Assembly (NCBI RefSeq): GCF_024171925.1 | Contig: NZ_JAMTCO010000020.1 | Span: forward strand, 25,847-89,846 | Source: Actinokineospora diospyrosa | Lineage (GTDB): Bacteria > Actinomycetota > Actinomycetes > Mycobacteriales > Pseudonocardiaceae | Length of the DNA: 64,000 nt | Direction: 5' to 3' | Shown: positions 1-8,011 of the stretch, one piece after another | How positions within the stretch are numbered: the stretch's first letter is position 1 | Layout of the letters: every line of letters starts with the position of its first letter | Position numbers and translations under genes: made by a program | The notes under the pieces: model-generated | Told to the model about the DNA's origin: nothing | Database searches by the model: none | What the model saw: the letters and a program-made list of their open reading frames with translations, nothing else

Positions 1-200
1 TGTCCACGCGCTGAGCAGGTGGGCTGAGGCGGACCTGACGGAAGGCCAGTTGGCACCGTCGAGTCGGAGTGTCCAGGGGCTGGCGCTGCGGGTTGGGGCC
101 GGTCCTGACGGGAGTTGGCCTGGCACCGGCGAGTCCGAGTGTCCAGGGGCTGAGTGGGTGGGCTGGGGCTTACCTGACGGAGGCTGGGGTTGACGCCAGC
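1..200. repeat. 69-bp tandem repeat block, left-edge copy of composite repeat
   Basis: About three degenerate units of 68-70 bp. A recognisable core, GAGTCSGAGTGTCCAGGGGC, begins at 61 and 131. The reverse complement of the same unit recurs at 15.9-16.3 kb and 40.9-41.3 kb. The block continues off the left edge. Bases 200-400 are GC-rich with no supportable gene. The unit length is close to a multiple of three, so spurious reading frames run through it in several frames. Orientation is opposite to the two full copies, again with the tandem units on the side of a gene 3' end (the glycosyltransferase ending at 401). Confidence 0.8.
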
Positions 201-400
201 GGCTTCCCACGGTCGGGGGCGGGGCTGGGCCTGGCGGAGGTGAGTTGGCACCAGCGGCCGGGGAAGGGGGCTGGCCCGGAGCTCCCGAGGGGGCGCGGGT
301 GGCGACACCGTGTCAGAGGAAGGGCGGCCACTTCCCGGTTTGCGAGGGGTGGCGGTGCGATCGGAGTGAGGCGTGCCTAAGAGGGTGGCAAAGGCGAGCG

Positions 401-1651
401 TCAGGCGAAGGCGTTGCCGGTGGCTATTTTGGGGCGGCCGAGGGGGGTGTGGGGGTGGGGCTGGGCCGCGCGGTAGACCTGCGTCGTTTGTTCGGCGATG
501 CGGGTCCAGTCGAAGGCTTCGGGGAGGCGGGCTTTGGCCGCACGGGCGCGTTTGCGGGCCGCGACCGGGTCGTTGAGGACTCGGCGGATGGCTGTGGCTA
601 GGGCGTCGGTGTCGCCAGGAGCGAAAGAAAGGCCGGTTTGGTTTTCTAGGACTACTTCGCCTAGGCCACCGGCGGTAGAGGCCACAAGAGGGGCGCCTGC
701 GGCAGCGGCTTCTAGGGCGACGATGCCGAAAGGTTCGTAGCGGCTCGGTAGGACTACCGCGTCGGCGGCGGAGAGGGTGGCTACCAACTCTCGGTCGGAC
801 AGGTGGCCTACGAAGTCGATGGCTCGGCGCACGCGGAGTTTGCGGGACAGTTCCTCTAGAGCCGCAGCCTGGGATCCCTTGCCCGCGATCACCAAGCGGG
901 TCCCGGGGTGGGATCGGCGGACCTTGGCGAGGGCGGCGATCAGGTCGTGGCCGCCCTTCTCCCATTCCAGCCTGCCGAAGAACACCAGCAGCGGGGCATC
1001 CTCGGGCGTGTGCCTGGCCCGGGCGGCGCGGACGGACTTGGTCGGGATGCGCCAGTCGCGGGGTTCGATGCCGTTGTGGATCACGGTGATCGTGTCCGGG
1101 TCGACCTCGAACAGGTGGGCGGCTTCGGCGCGCATGGCCGACGAGCAGGTGATCAGGGCGTCGGCGCGGTTGGCCAGCCACCACTCGACGGAGTGGACCT
1201 GCTGGTTGAGGGGTTGGGAGAGCCAGCCGCTGTGCCTGCCCGCCTCGGTCGCGTGCAGGGTCGCCACCAGCGGGGCGCCCGCCTGCTCGGCCAGGGCGAT
1301 GGCCGGGTGCGTGACCAGCCAGTCGTGCGCGTGCACCACGTCCGGGCGCCAGTGCGCCAGCAGGGCCAGGCCCGCGCGGATCATGGCGTGCCCCATGGCC
1401 AGCGTCCAGGCGACCAGGTCCTGCTCGAACACCAGGTGCGTGGGGTCCTCGGCGACCCGCACGATGCGGACGCCGTCGTGCACGACGTCCTCGGTGGGGT
1501 GGGTGTGCGCGTCGGTGCCCGCCTCGTGCCTGCACAGCACGACGACCTCGTGGCCGAGCGCGGCGAGGTGCCGGGCGACGGCGTGCACGTGCCTGCCGAG
1601 GCCGCCGACGACCACCGGCGGGTACTCCCAGGACAACATCAGCACGCGCAT
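401..1651 (-). CDS. GT4 alpha-glucan glycosyltransferase (Rv3032-like)
   Basis: A 416-residue GT-B glycosyltransferase that probably extends an alpha-1,4-glucan from a nucleotide sugar in the cytoplasm. The N-terminus has the glycogen-synthase style GGLGRHV loop near residues 17-23. The C-terminal half has the GT4 E-x7-E region (SRYEPFGIVALEAAAAG). The downstream partner of the GH57 gene 12 bp upstream and of a methyltransferase, this order matches M. tuberculosis Rv3030-Rv3031-Rv3032, where Rv3032 makes the glucan backbone of methylglucose lipopolysaccharide and contributes to glycogen. The ATG start at 1651 fits the family N-terminus MRVLMLSWEYPP. A classical glycogen synthase role is the main alternative. 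The 3' third uses CTA/GTA-type codons more than the 5' part. Confidence 0.88.
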   Translation of the reverse strand: MRVLMLSWEYPPVVVGGLGRHVHAVARHLAALGHEVVVLCRHEAGTDAHTHPTEDVVHDGVRIVRVAEDPTHLVFEQDLVAWTLAMGHAMIRAGLALLAHWRPDVVHAHDWLVTHPAIALAEQAGAPLVATLHATEAGRHSGWLSQPLNQQVHSVEWWLANRADALITCSSAMRAEAAHLFEVDPDTITVIHNGIEPRDWRIPTKSVRAARARHTPEDAPLLVFFGRLEWEKGGHDLIAALAKVRRSHPGTRLVIAGKGSQAAALEELSRKLRVRRAIDFVGHLSDRELVATLSAADAVVLPSRYEPFGIVALEAAAAGAPLVASTAGGLGEVVLENQTGLSFAPGDTDALATAIRRVLNDPVAARKRARAAKARLPEAFDWTRIAEQTTQVYRAAQPHPHTPLGRPKIATGNAFA

Positions 1652-1663
1652 GGTGGCACGACC

Positions 1664-3181
1664 CTACTTGTGGGTACGCAGCGCGCGTGCGTCGAGGCCG
1701 CCGAACAGGCCGTCGGCGCGGCGCAGTTGCTCGGCCCTGGCCACCGCGCGTGGCCCGGACCCGGCTCTGACCAGCGCGGACAGCTCAGCGTAGTGATCAC
1801 CGTGCACCCGCGCGCGGCGGCGGGCGTAGTCGGCGGCGGAGTCCTTGGTGACCATGAACGCCCAGTCGCTGGAGAGGGCGAGGAGGGCTTCGCGAACGGT
1901 CTGGTCGAGGGCCGGGTCGCGACCGGTGGACGCCGGGGTCGTGTCGATGAGGTCGAGGAGGTCGCTTTGGAGCGCGGCTCCCGCGTCGACGAGGTCGGCT
2001 ACCTGCGCGCCATCCCAGACCCGCCAGTCTTTCCCGGAGCCCCAAGACGACGCCGGTAGATCTACCGGGCCTGCGACGTATCCGGCTTCAACCGCGCCGC
2101 GCAGGGTCGTCACGTTGACGCCTGCCTGGATTAACTCGCGTAGTACAGCTTCGAGCCAGGCCGGTCCTTCGTGCCACCAGTGACCGAAGAGTTCGGTGTC
2201 GTAGGCAGAGACAACAAGGCCCGGGCGGCCGTGCCGGTCGCGAAGTTCCTTGAGCCGCCTAACAACCGTGTCGACGAAGTCGTGGACATGATGCTGAAGG
2301 GCTTCAGCGGCAAGAGCGGGTTCGTAGGGCTTCTTGTCGTGAGGCGCTACCTGTCGGCCGGTCACGCGTGAGGGCTTAAGACCGGTGGGGTGGTCGTAGG
2401 TGTGGAAGTCGCGGTAGGCACTGTCGCCGGGGTAGCCCGCTTTAGGAGACCAGACGCGGTAGGTGACCTCTAGGTCGCGGCCGAAGCAGAGGACATCGGA
2501 GTTGCCCACTGTGCGAGCAAAGGCAGTGTCGCCGTGGAGAGCTGGGCCATCTACTAAGAAGCGGCGGACGCCCGCGGACGCGTACCCGGTTTCCATGCCT
2601 GGCGCGTAGCCGCACTCTGGCGCCCAGATGCCTTCGGGGGCGTGACCGATCCGAAGCTTGGTGTCGTCAAGGCCAACTCTTAGGGCAAACGCGCGCAAGC
2701 GAGGGTGCAGCAGCGGTTGGAAGGGGTGGGTGGCAGGCCCGCCGATCAGCTCTATGACCCCACTGTCGACCAGTGGCCGCAGTACCGGGGAGAACCCGTG
2801 ACGCCAGCGGGACTCGAACTCCGCAAGCGCCGACGCCGACGCCTGGAACTCGTTGGCAGCGACGGTTCGCAGCCTGGGGTCGTCGCCTTGCCAACGAACA
2901 CCTGCGTACTGGGCGCGCAGGTTCCAGTTGCCGAGCCAATCGTGCATGGCGCGCAGCGCGTAAGGATCGTCGAGTTGGGCAGCGAGGACGGGGGTGACGC
3001 CGAGGGTGAGCACGTCGCGCGCGCCTTCATCGCCAAGGCGGCGCAAGAGGTCCACCAGCGGCAGGTATGAGTGCGCCCACGCCTGGTAGAGCCACTCTTC
3101 GCCTACCGGCCACGTCCCGTGATGCGGCAACCACGGCAGGTGGCTGTGCAGCACGAGGGCGAACCCACCGACCTCGCTCAT
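1664..3181 (-). CDS. GH57 alpha-glucan branching enzyme (Rv3031-like)
   Basis: A 505-residue GH57/DUF1957 protein, normal length for bacterial GH57 1,4-alpha-glucan branching enzymes. The start region contains the family LHSHLPW motif (residues 11-17). GIWAPECGY places the probable nucleophile at Glu189, and SAYDTELFGHWW places the probable acid/base at Asp328. It would introduce alpha-1,6 branches into the glucan made by the adjacent GT4 enzyme. Its ATG overlaps the stop of the upstream methyltransferase by 4 nt (ATGA), indicating translational coupling, and it lies 12 bp from the downstream glycosyltransferase. Confidence 0.9.
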   Translation of the reverse strand: MSEVGGFALVLHSHLPWLPHHGTWPVGEEWLYQAWAHSYLPLVDLLRRLGDEGARDVLTLGVTPVLAAQLDDPYALRAMHDWLGNWNLRAQYAGVRWQGDDPRLRTVAANEFQASASALAEFESRWRHGFSPVLRPLVDSGVIELIGGPATHPFQPLLHPRLRAFALRVGLDDTKLRIGHAPEGIWAPECGYAPGMETGYASAGVRRFLVDGPALHGDTAFARTVGNSDVLCFGRDLEVTYRVWSPKAGYPGDSAYRDFHTYDHPTGLKPSRVTGRQVAPHDKKPYEPALAAEALQHHVHDFVDTVVRRLKELRDRHGRPGLVVSAYDTELFGHWWHEGPAWLEAVLRELIQAGVNVTTLRGAVEAGYVAGPVDLPASSWGSGKDWRVWDGAQVADLVDAGAALQSDLLDLIDTTPASTGRDPALDQTVREALLALSSDWAFMVTKDSAADYARRRARVHGDHYAELSALVRAGSGPRAVARAEQLRRADGLFGGLDARALRTHK

Positions 3182-3921
3182 CTGCGCGCGACCAGGACGA
3201 TGTCGAGGCTGGCGTCCAGATCCCGCTCGGTCACCTCGAAGTCGTCCACCTCGACACCCGCGACGGCGGTCAGCAGCTCCTCCGGCCAGCCCGCGCCAGC
3301 GACGACCACCTCGACCTGCGCGTCGATGATCGATCCGCCGAACCGGGCATCAAGTTCGCGCAGCCGGGGACCGTGGTGGACGCCGCCGAGGTACTCGGTG
3401 GTGAACCCGGCCGCGCGGACCAGCTCGTCCAATTCGGACGGTGCGAGCTCGCGGGTGTGGAACGGGTTGAGCGGGGTGTCGCGGCCGGGCGAGAAGGTGA
3501 TCCGGTTGGGTGTGGTGACGAGCAGGTGCCCACCCGGTCGCAGGACGCGGTGGCATTCCCGCAGGAATCCCTCTTGGTCCCAGAGGTGTTCGATCACCTG
3601 GAGGTTCGCGACAACGTCAACACCGCCGTCGCGCACAGGTAGGCGTGCCAGGTTCCCTCTAGTGGCGTGCACGGCCGGGTACTTCTTACCCACGTGGGCG
3701 ATCGCCAACTGGTCGTAGTCGAGGCCCACCACCGTCGCCTGCTCGGCCAAGAGGGCGGCGCCATAGCCCTCGCCACAGCCAGCTTCAAGGACGGTCTTAC
3801 CCGCGCAATGGGGGGCTAGGTGGAGATACGCGATCTCATGCCTACGGAACCAGTAGTTCTCTTCCGCGATGCCGGGGACGGTACGTTCGCCGGTCAGCGG
3901 GAGCGTGGGACCTGTAGGCAC
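3178..3921 (-). CDS. SAM-dependent methyltransferase (Rv3030-like)
   Basis: Class I methyltransferase of 247 residues with the SAM-binding motif EAGCGEGYG at about residues 46-54, an acidic motif II region (VVGLDYD) and a post-II segment DVVANLQVIEHL. I placed the start at a GTG (VPTGPTLPLTGERT). The frame stays open further upstream but then overlaps the neighbouring gene with atypical sequence. By position it corresponds to Rv3030, associated with methylation of glucose residues in mycobacterial methylglucose lipopolysaccharide. Coupled by a 4-nt overlap to the GH57 gene. The sugar-methylating role is inferred from context; sequence alone supports only a small-molecule methyltransferase. 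Confidence 0.82.
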   Translation of the reverse strand: MPTGPTLPLTGERTVPGIAEENYWFRRHEIAYLHLAPHCAGKTVLEAGCGEGYGAALLAEQATVVGLDYDQLAIAHVGKKYPAVHATRGNLARLPVRDGGVDVVANLQVIEHLWDQEGFLRECHRVLRPGGHLLVTTPNRITFSPGRDTPLNPFHTRELAPSELDELVRAAGFTTEYLGGVHHGPRLRELDARFGGSIIDAQVEVVVAGAGWPEELLTAVAGVEVDDFEVTERDLDASLDIVLVARR

Positions 3922-3967
3922 TGTGGCACGGTAACCGAGGCTACTGGCGGGTAAACGTTCGGGGTCG

Positions 3968-4714
3968 TTACGACTCCAGCGTCTTACGCAGCGCCTTGGC
4001 TGCCTTACGCGCCATGTCCTCAACCGCGGCCCGTCGCTCGGCATCAGCGTCGTAGGCGGTCCGGCGGTCACGCACGAGCTTGGCGGGGATGCCGGCCGCG
4101 ATGGCGTAATCGGGGATCTCGCCGCGGACGACCGCGTGAGCGCCGATGACGCTACCGCGACCGATCCGGGTGCCCTTGGTGACGGTGACCTTGGTGCACA
4201 GCCAGGTGTCGGGGCCGATGCGCACGGGCGACTTCACGATGCCCTGGTCCTTGATCGGCTGGTGGATGTCGGCGGTGACGTGGTCGAAGTCGCAGATGTA
4301 GACCCAGTCGGCGACGAGTGCGGCCGATCCGATCTCGATGTCCAGGTAGCAGTTGACGACGTTCTGGCGCCCGAACACGGCCTTGTCCCCGATGCGCAGG
4401 GACCCCTCGTGGCACCGGATGGCGTTGCCGTCGCCGATGTGCACCCAGCGCCCGATCTCCAGGCGACCGAATCCGGGGCGGGCGTGGATCTCGACGTCCT
4501 TGCCGAGGAAGACCATGCCGCGCAGGACGATGTGCGGGTTCGCCAGGCGGAACTTGAGCAGGCGCCAGTAGCGCACCAGGTACCAGGGCGTGTAGGCGCG
4601 GTGGCGCAGGACCCAGCGGAGCGAGTCCGCGGTGAGGAAACGCGCCTGTTCGGGATCGCGGCGAGACCAGTACCGCAGGCGGTTCGCCACCGGGGAACCC
4701 CACATGGACGTCAT
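3968..4714 (-). CDS. Left-handed beta-helix O-acyltransferase (Rv3034c-like)
   Basis: About 248 residues, with a central hexapeptide-repeat region (IEIGSAALVADWVYICDFDH..., IGPDTWLCTKVTVTKGTRIGRGSVIGAHAVV) typical of LbH acetyltransferases, and the family end motif AIAAGIPAKLVRDR. It is expected to transfer an acetyl or other acyl group to a sugar hydroxyl. Position beside the glucan synthesis genes suggests acylation of the same polysaccharide, as proposed for mycobacterial MGLP. Start candidates are ATG at 4714 (used), ATG at 4705 or TTG at 4723. No strong ribosome binding site separates them. Confidence 0.8.
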   Translation of the reverse strand: MTSMWGSPVANRLRYWSRRDPEQARFLTADSLRWVLRHRAYTPWYLVRYWRLLKFRLANPHIVLRGMVFLGKDVEIHARPGFGRLEIGRWVHIGDGNAIRCHEGSLRIGDKAVFGRQNVVNCYLDIEIGSAALVADWVYICDFDHVTADIHQPIKDQGIVKSPVRIGPDTWLCTKVTVTKGTRIGRGSVIGAHAVVRGEIPDYAIAAGIPAKLVRDRRTAYDADAERRAAVEDMARKAAKALRKTLES

Positions 4715-4754
4715 GGCGGCCAACGCTAATCGATGCGCTCGGTCCTGCCCTTGG

Positions 4755-4784
4755 TCGGGGATGCCGCGACGGGGGCATCCCCGA
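4755..4784. promoter_or_regulatory. 11-bp perfect inverted repeat upstream of the acyltransferase
   Basis: TCGGGGATGCC (4755-4765) and its exact complement (4774-4784) with an 8-nt loop, 41 bp before the acyltransferase start. It could be a 5' UTR hairpin or a protein binding site. There is no T-run, so it is a poor terminator candidate. Confidence 0.5.
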
Positions 4785-4827
4785 ATCGAGCTAACGCGGA
4801 AAGCAAGAGTTGCCAGCGACGTCTAGT

Positions 4828-4994
4828 TGTCCACAACCCCGTCAGTCATCCACGGCCGCCTCTCGCCACTTCCGTCTCGGCAATTCGCCTGAGTAGGCTG
4901 GGTTCGGGGGCTGCTGGGCGCGGTTTGATCTTGCGTTCGCCGCATCGAGATCTTCGGAACAACGACCTGTGCGCAACATTCCCGGTGTGGACAA
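4828..4994. promoter_or_regulatory. Two perfect DnaA boxes in the 4.7-5.0 kb intergenic gap
   Basis: TTGTCCACA at 4828-4836 and its reverse complement TGTGGACAA at 4986-4994. This nonamer is the strong actinobacterial DnaA box. The gap (4715-5048) separates two minus-strand genes and holds no coding sequence that I can support. One more hairpin (4755-4784) is listed separately. Confidence 0.6.
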
Positions 4995-5048
4995 CTCCGC
5001 CTCAACCGCACAGGACCCACCGCCAACCGGAACTCGCAACGTAAGACC

Positions 5049-5864
5049 TCAGCGCTTGATCCCCAGCCCGCCCACAATGCAGTACTGCACCTCATCCAAC
5101 GGCTTCAGCCGTGGTCCGTCTGGCCACCACTCCGCGCACAGCGCGACCCCCGGCTCGATCATCTCGAGCCCCACGAACATCCCCTCGATAACCGGCCGCG
5201 TTCGGAACAGGCCCGTTCCCATGGGGCTGTGCAAGAACACGTCCTCCATCCGCCGGGCCAACGGTGAGTACTCCGTCGTCTCCGGGTCGAAGAAGTGTGA
5301 GATCCCCACGATCGAGCCCGGGGGTAACGCGTCCACATAAGTGGCCATGATGTCGGCAGGGGAACGCGCGCCGTCGTAGTGATGGATCGTTCCCATCTGG
5401 AACAGCGCGATCGGCTCGGAGAAGTCGAGGTTGCGCTGCACGGTCTCGTTCGCCAGGACCTGCTCGGGTTCGAAGATGTCCTCGGCGATGAAGTGCGTTC
5501 GGTCGTTCTCCTCCAGCAACGCCCGTCCGTGGGCTAGGACTACCGGGTCGTTGTCGACGTACACGACTGTGGAGTCGGGGCGGATGCGTTGGGCTACCTG
5601 GTGGGTGTTCTCCGCGGTGGGGAGGCCGGAGCCGCAGTCCAGGTATTGGCGGATGCCGGTCTGCAGTGCGATGAACCGGGTCGCGCGGATCAGGAACTCC
5701 CGGTTGTCGAACGCCAGTTGCGCGGCCTCCGGGGCGACCTGCTGCACCCGGCGCAGGACCTCGCGGTCGATCTCGTAGTTGTCCTTGCCGTTGAGGAACG
5801 CGTCGTAGACCCGGGCGATGCTCGCCTTGGTCGTGTCAATGCGAACCGGCTCGCGGGGGACCAT
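5049..5864 (-). CDS. SAV2177-family SAM methyltransferase (DUF574)
   Basis: A 271-residue protein of the actinobacterial SAM-dependent methyltransferase family PF04672, recognised by its start (DTTKASIARVYDAFLNGKDNYEIDREV) and the SAM motif YLDCGSGLPTAENTH. The acidic residue VYVDNDP follows at the expected distance. Members are abundant in Streptomyces and Pseudonocardiaceae and often sit beside XRE/DUF397 regulators, as here; their substrate is unknown. It is divergent from the XRE gene across a 143-bp promoter region, which suggests shared control. Confidence 0.88.
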   Translation of the reverse strand: MVPREPVRIDTTKASIARVYDAFLNGKDNYEIDREVLRRVQQVAPEAAQLAFDNREFLIRATRFIALQTGIRQYLDCGSGLPTAENTHQVAQRIRPDSTVVYVDNDPVVLAHGRALLEENDRTHFIAEDIFEPEQVLANETVQRNLDFSEPIALFQMGTIHHYDGARSPADIMATYVDALPPGSIVGISHFFDPETTEYSPLARRMEDVFLHSPMGTGLFRTRPVIEGMFVGLEMIEPGVALCAEWWPDGPRLKPLDEVQYCIVGGLGIKR

Positions 5865-6007
5865 CGTTCCTCACAGAACGTCGTAGATCGTGGACGTTGC
5901 GCACTCAAGGAGTACGCTCACCCTAGGGGTACCCGTGGGGTCGATGCCACGCTGGGTTCTGCCGCCGTGACACGCGGTGGTGGGCCATTGGCGGGAGGGA
6001 CGAGGTT

Positions 6008-6883
6008 GTGGCCGAGGTTCGTGGAGACGCTGGGCAGAGTTCTGGTCCCACGGCGCGCAGGATCGTGCTCGGCTCGCAGTTGCGCAGACTGCGGGAACAG
6101 GCCGAGATCACCCGCGCCGACGCCGGGTACCACATCCGGGGCTCCGAGTCGAAGATCAGCCGGATGGAGCTGGGCCGGGTCGGGTTCAAGGAGCGCGACG
6201 TCACCGACCTGCTGACGCTCTACGGCGTGCACGACCAGACCGAGCGGACCCAGTTCCTCGACATGGTCAAGCAGTCCAACGAACCGGGCTGGTGGCACCG
6301 CTACAGCGACCTGATGCCCACCTGGTTCCACGACTTCGTCGGCTTGGAGGAGTCCGCGGCGCGGATCCAGACCTACGAGCTGCAGTTCGTGCCCGGTCTG
6401 CTGCAGACCCCTGAATACGCCAGGATGCTGACCCACCACGCCAGACCCGATCTGCGCGAGGAAGAGGTCGACCGCCGCGTGGCGCTGCGCATGTCGCGGC
6501 AGAAGGTGTTGCAGCGGCTGGACGCGCCCAAGTTGTGGGTGGTCATCGACGAGTCGGTGCTGCACCGGCCGATCGGCGGCGCCAGGGTGCTGCGCGAGCA
6601 GATCGAGCACCTGCTGGAGATGACCCGGCTGCCCAACATCACGCTGCAGGTCATGCCCTACCCGCTCAGCGGCTACGCGGCTGAGGGCTCGTTCACCATG
6701 TTGCGCTTCACCGAGGCCGAACTGCCCGACATCGTCTACATCGAGCACCTCGGCGGCGCGATCTTCCTCGACCGGGTCGACGAGATCGAGCGCTACAGCC
6801 GGGTCGTCGACCGGCTGACCGTCGACGCGGAGACGCCGAGCCGTTCCCGACAATTGTTGAGCAAGCGCCGCGAGGAGATCTGA
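6008..6883 (+). CDS. XRE-family regulator with DUF5753 domain (WhiJ-like)
   Basis: 291 residues. An N-terminal helix-turn-helix (about residues 16-75, LGSQLRRLREQAEITRADAG) is followed by a long C-terminal DUF5753 domain (WWHRYSDLMPTWFHDFVGLE ... LQTPEYARML ... VIDESVLHRPIG). This is the WhiJ-type architecture common in morphologically complex actinomycetes, where the regulator usually partners a DUF397 protein. Such a protein is encoded downstream after a terminator-like hairpin. GTG start at 6008 (VAEVRGDAG). Confidence 0.9.
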   Translation: MAEVRGDAGQSSGPTARRIVLGSQLRRLREQAEITRADAGYHIRGSESKISRMELGRVGFKERDVTDLLTLYGVHDQTERTQFLDMVKQSNEPGWWHRYSDLMPTWFHDFVGLEESAARIQTYELQFVPGLLQTPEYARMLTHHARPDLREEEVDRRVALRMSRQKVLQRLDAPKLWVVIDESVLHRPIGGARVLREQIEHLLEMTRLPNITLQVMPYPLSGYAAEGSFTMLRFTEAELPDIVYIEHLGGAIFLDRVDEIERYSRVVDRLTVDAETPSRSRQLLSKRREEI

Positions 6884-6895
6884 AGTCTGTTTTCC

Positions 6896-6930
6896 GCGCC
6901 CACCGGCCATTTCAGCTGGTGGGCGCTTTC
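6896..6930 (+). terminator. Terminator-like hairpin after the XRE gene
   Basis: GCGCCCACC (6896-6904) pairs with GGTGGGCGC (6918-6926) and is followed by TTTC. It lies 13 bp after the XRE stop codon. Confidence 0.65.
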
Positions 6931-6990
6931 GCGTGCGGGGAACCGACACCGTTGCGCCGACAATCTTCTCGTGCGACTGCCCCTTTCGGA

Positions 6991-7051
6991 TGCACGTGCA
7001 TTTGCTGGACCGCTCAGTCGTGTTACCGTCGTCACGATCAACGCACGTGCA
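6991..7051. promoter_or_regulatory. Paired TGCACGTGCA-type palindromes upstream of the DUF397 gene
   Basis: The perfect palindrome TGCACGTGCA (6991-7000) and a one-mismatch copy CGCACGTGCA (7042-7051), 51 bp apart start to start, lie in the promoter region of the DUF397 gene. Five helical turns of spacing and symmetry suit a dimeric regulator; the adjacent XRE protein is the obvious candidate, by inference only. Confidence 0.45.
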
Positions 7052-7084
7052 CCTGCACACAGTGACGGCCGAAGGCGAGGTCCA

Positions 7085-7702
7085 GTGTCTGAGTTTCGCA
7101 ACGGAATGGCGGCTGACGGGGTGCCCGGAGCGCGGTGGCGCAAGAGCTCCCGCAGCGGCGCGGTGGGCAACTGCGTCGAACTGTCGCCGGTCGACGACGC
7201 GCGCACCGCGGTCCGTGACTCGAAGAACCCCTCGGGTCCCGCACTCCTGTTCCCCGGTTCGGTCATCGCGTCGTTCACCCGTGCGGTGAAGAACGGACAC
7301 GTCGCGACCACCGATGCCTCCCACGCCGCTGAGGCGTACCTGCGCATGCTCGTCTCGCGCGGGTTCGAGTTCCTGCACCCGCGCGACGCCAGCGGTGAGA
7401 TCGCCGCCGTCGTCGGGGTGCGCGCGCACCACAACGTGATCGACGTCGTCCGGCTGCACGCCGAGGACGAGGTCATCGCGACCCGGCTGCCCGCCGACAC
7501 CGACGACGTGCTCAACCCCAGCGTGGTGCTCTGGCACCGCGAGGGCTGGGCGGCCGAGGTGCTGCGGCAGATGATCGACCTCCCGGACGACCGCACCCCC
7601 GGGGCACTCGGCCAGTTGCGCGAGGGCTTGACCGCCGTCGGCAACGGCTGCTGGGTCCCCACGTCCCCGGGGCGGTCGCGCTGGTTGCCCGCCTCCGCGT
7701 GA
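7085..7702 (+). CDS. DUF397 protein with an extra C-terminal domain
   Basis: 205 residues from a GTG start with a GGCGAGG ribosome binding site 4 nt upstream. The first 70 residues are a DUF397 domain: WRKSSRSGAVGNCVELSPVD, then AVRDSKNP and a C-terminal PGSVIASFTRAVKNGH. DUF397 proteins usually end there, at 60-90 residues. Here about 130 further residues follow (AAEAYLRMLVSRGFEFLHPRDASGE... NPSVVLWHREGWAAEVLRQMIDLPD), which I do not recognise. DUF397 proteins act as antagonists or partners of WhiJ-like XRE regulators; the XRE gene is immediately upstream. The extension may add a sensing or partner domain. Confidence 0.8.
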   Translation: MSEFRNGMAADGVPGARWRKSSRSGAVGNCVELSPVDDARTAVRDSKNPSGPALLFPGSVIASFTRAVKNGHVATTDASHAAEAYLRMLVSRGFEFLHPRDASGEIAAVVGVRAHHNVIDVVRLHAEDEVIATRLPADTDDVLNPSVVLWHREGWAAEVLRQMIDLPDDRTPGALGQLREGLTAVGNGCWVPTSPGRSRWLPASA

Positions 7703-7757
7703 GCGGTTAGCCCGACCGGGAGCGGTGCGACCAGCGCGCCCTGGTCGACCACCTGAT

Positions 7758-7795
7758 CCGAAAGGCCACCCCCGTCGCCGGGGGTGGCCTTTCGG
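7758..7795. terminator. Strong hairpin terminator, 17-bp perfect stem
   Basis: CCGAAAGGCCACCCCCG (7758-7774) and its exact complement (7779-7795) around a TCGC tetraloop, followed by TCGTT. Separates the DUF397 gene from etfBA. Confidence 0.85.
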
Positions 7796-8011
7796 TCGTT
7801 CCCGGTGCTGGGCGCCCGTCCTGTGGGGACCGTCACGGTGCCGCCGCGATCGCGCTCGGCGCTACTGACTAGTAACATCGCGGTGGTAAAGCCCACCGTG
7901 CCCGGCACGGCCACGGCATGGCAAGGTCAGCCGAACCGCACGCACATCGCGCCGACCGGCACACCCGCCGTCCACCACACGGTGCTCGTCCCAGGAGGTC
8001 GAACAAGACCC

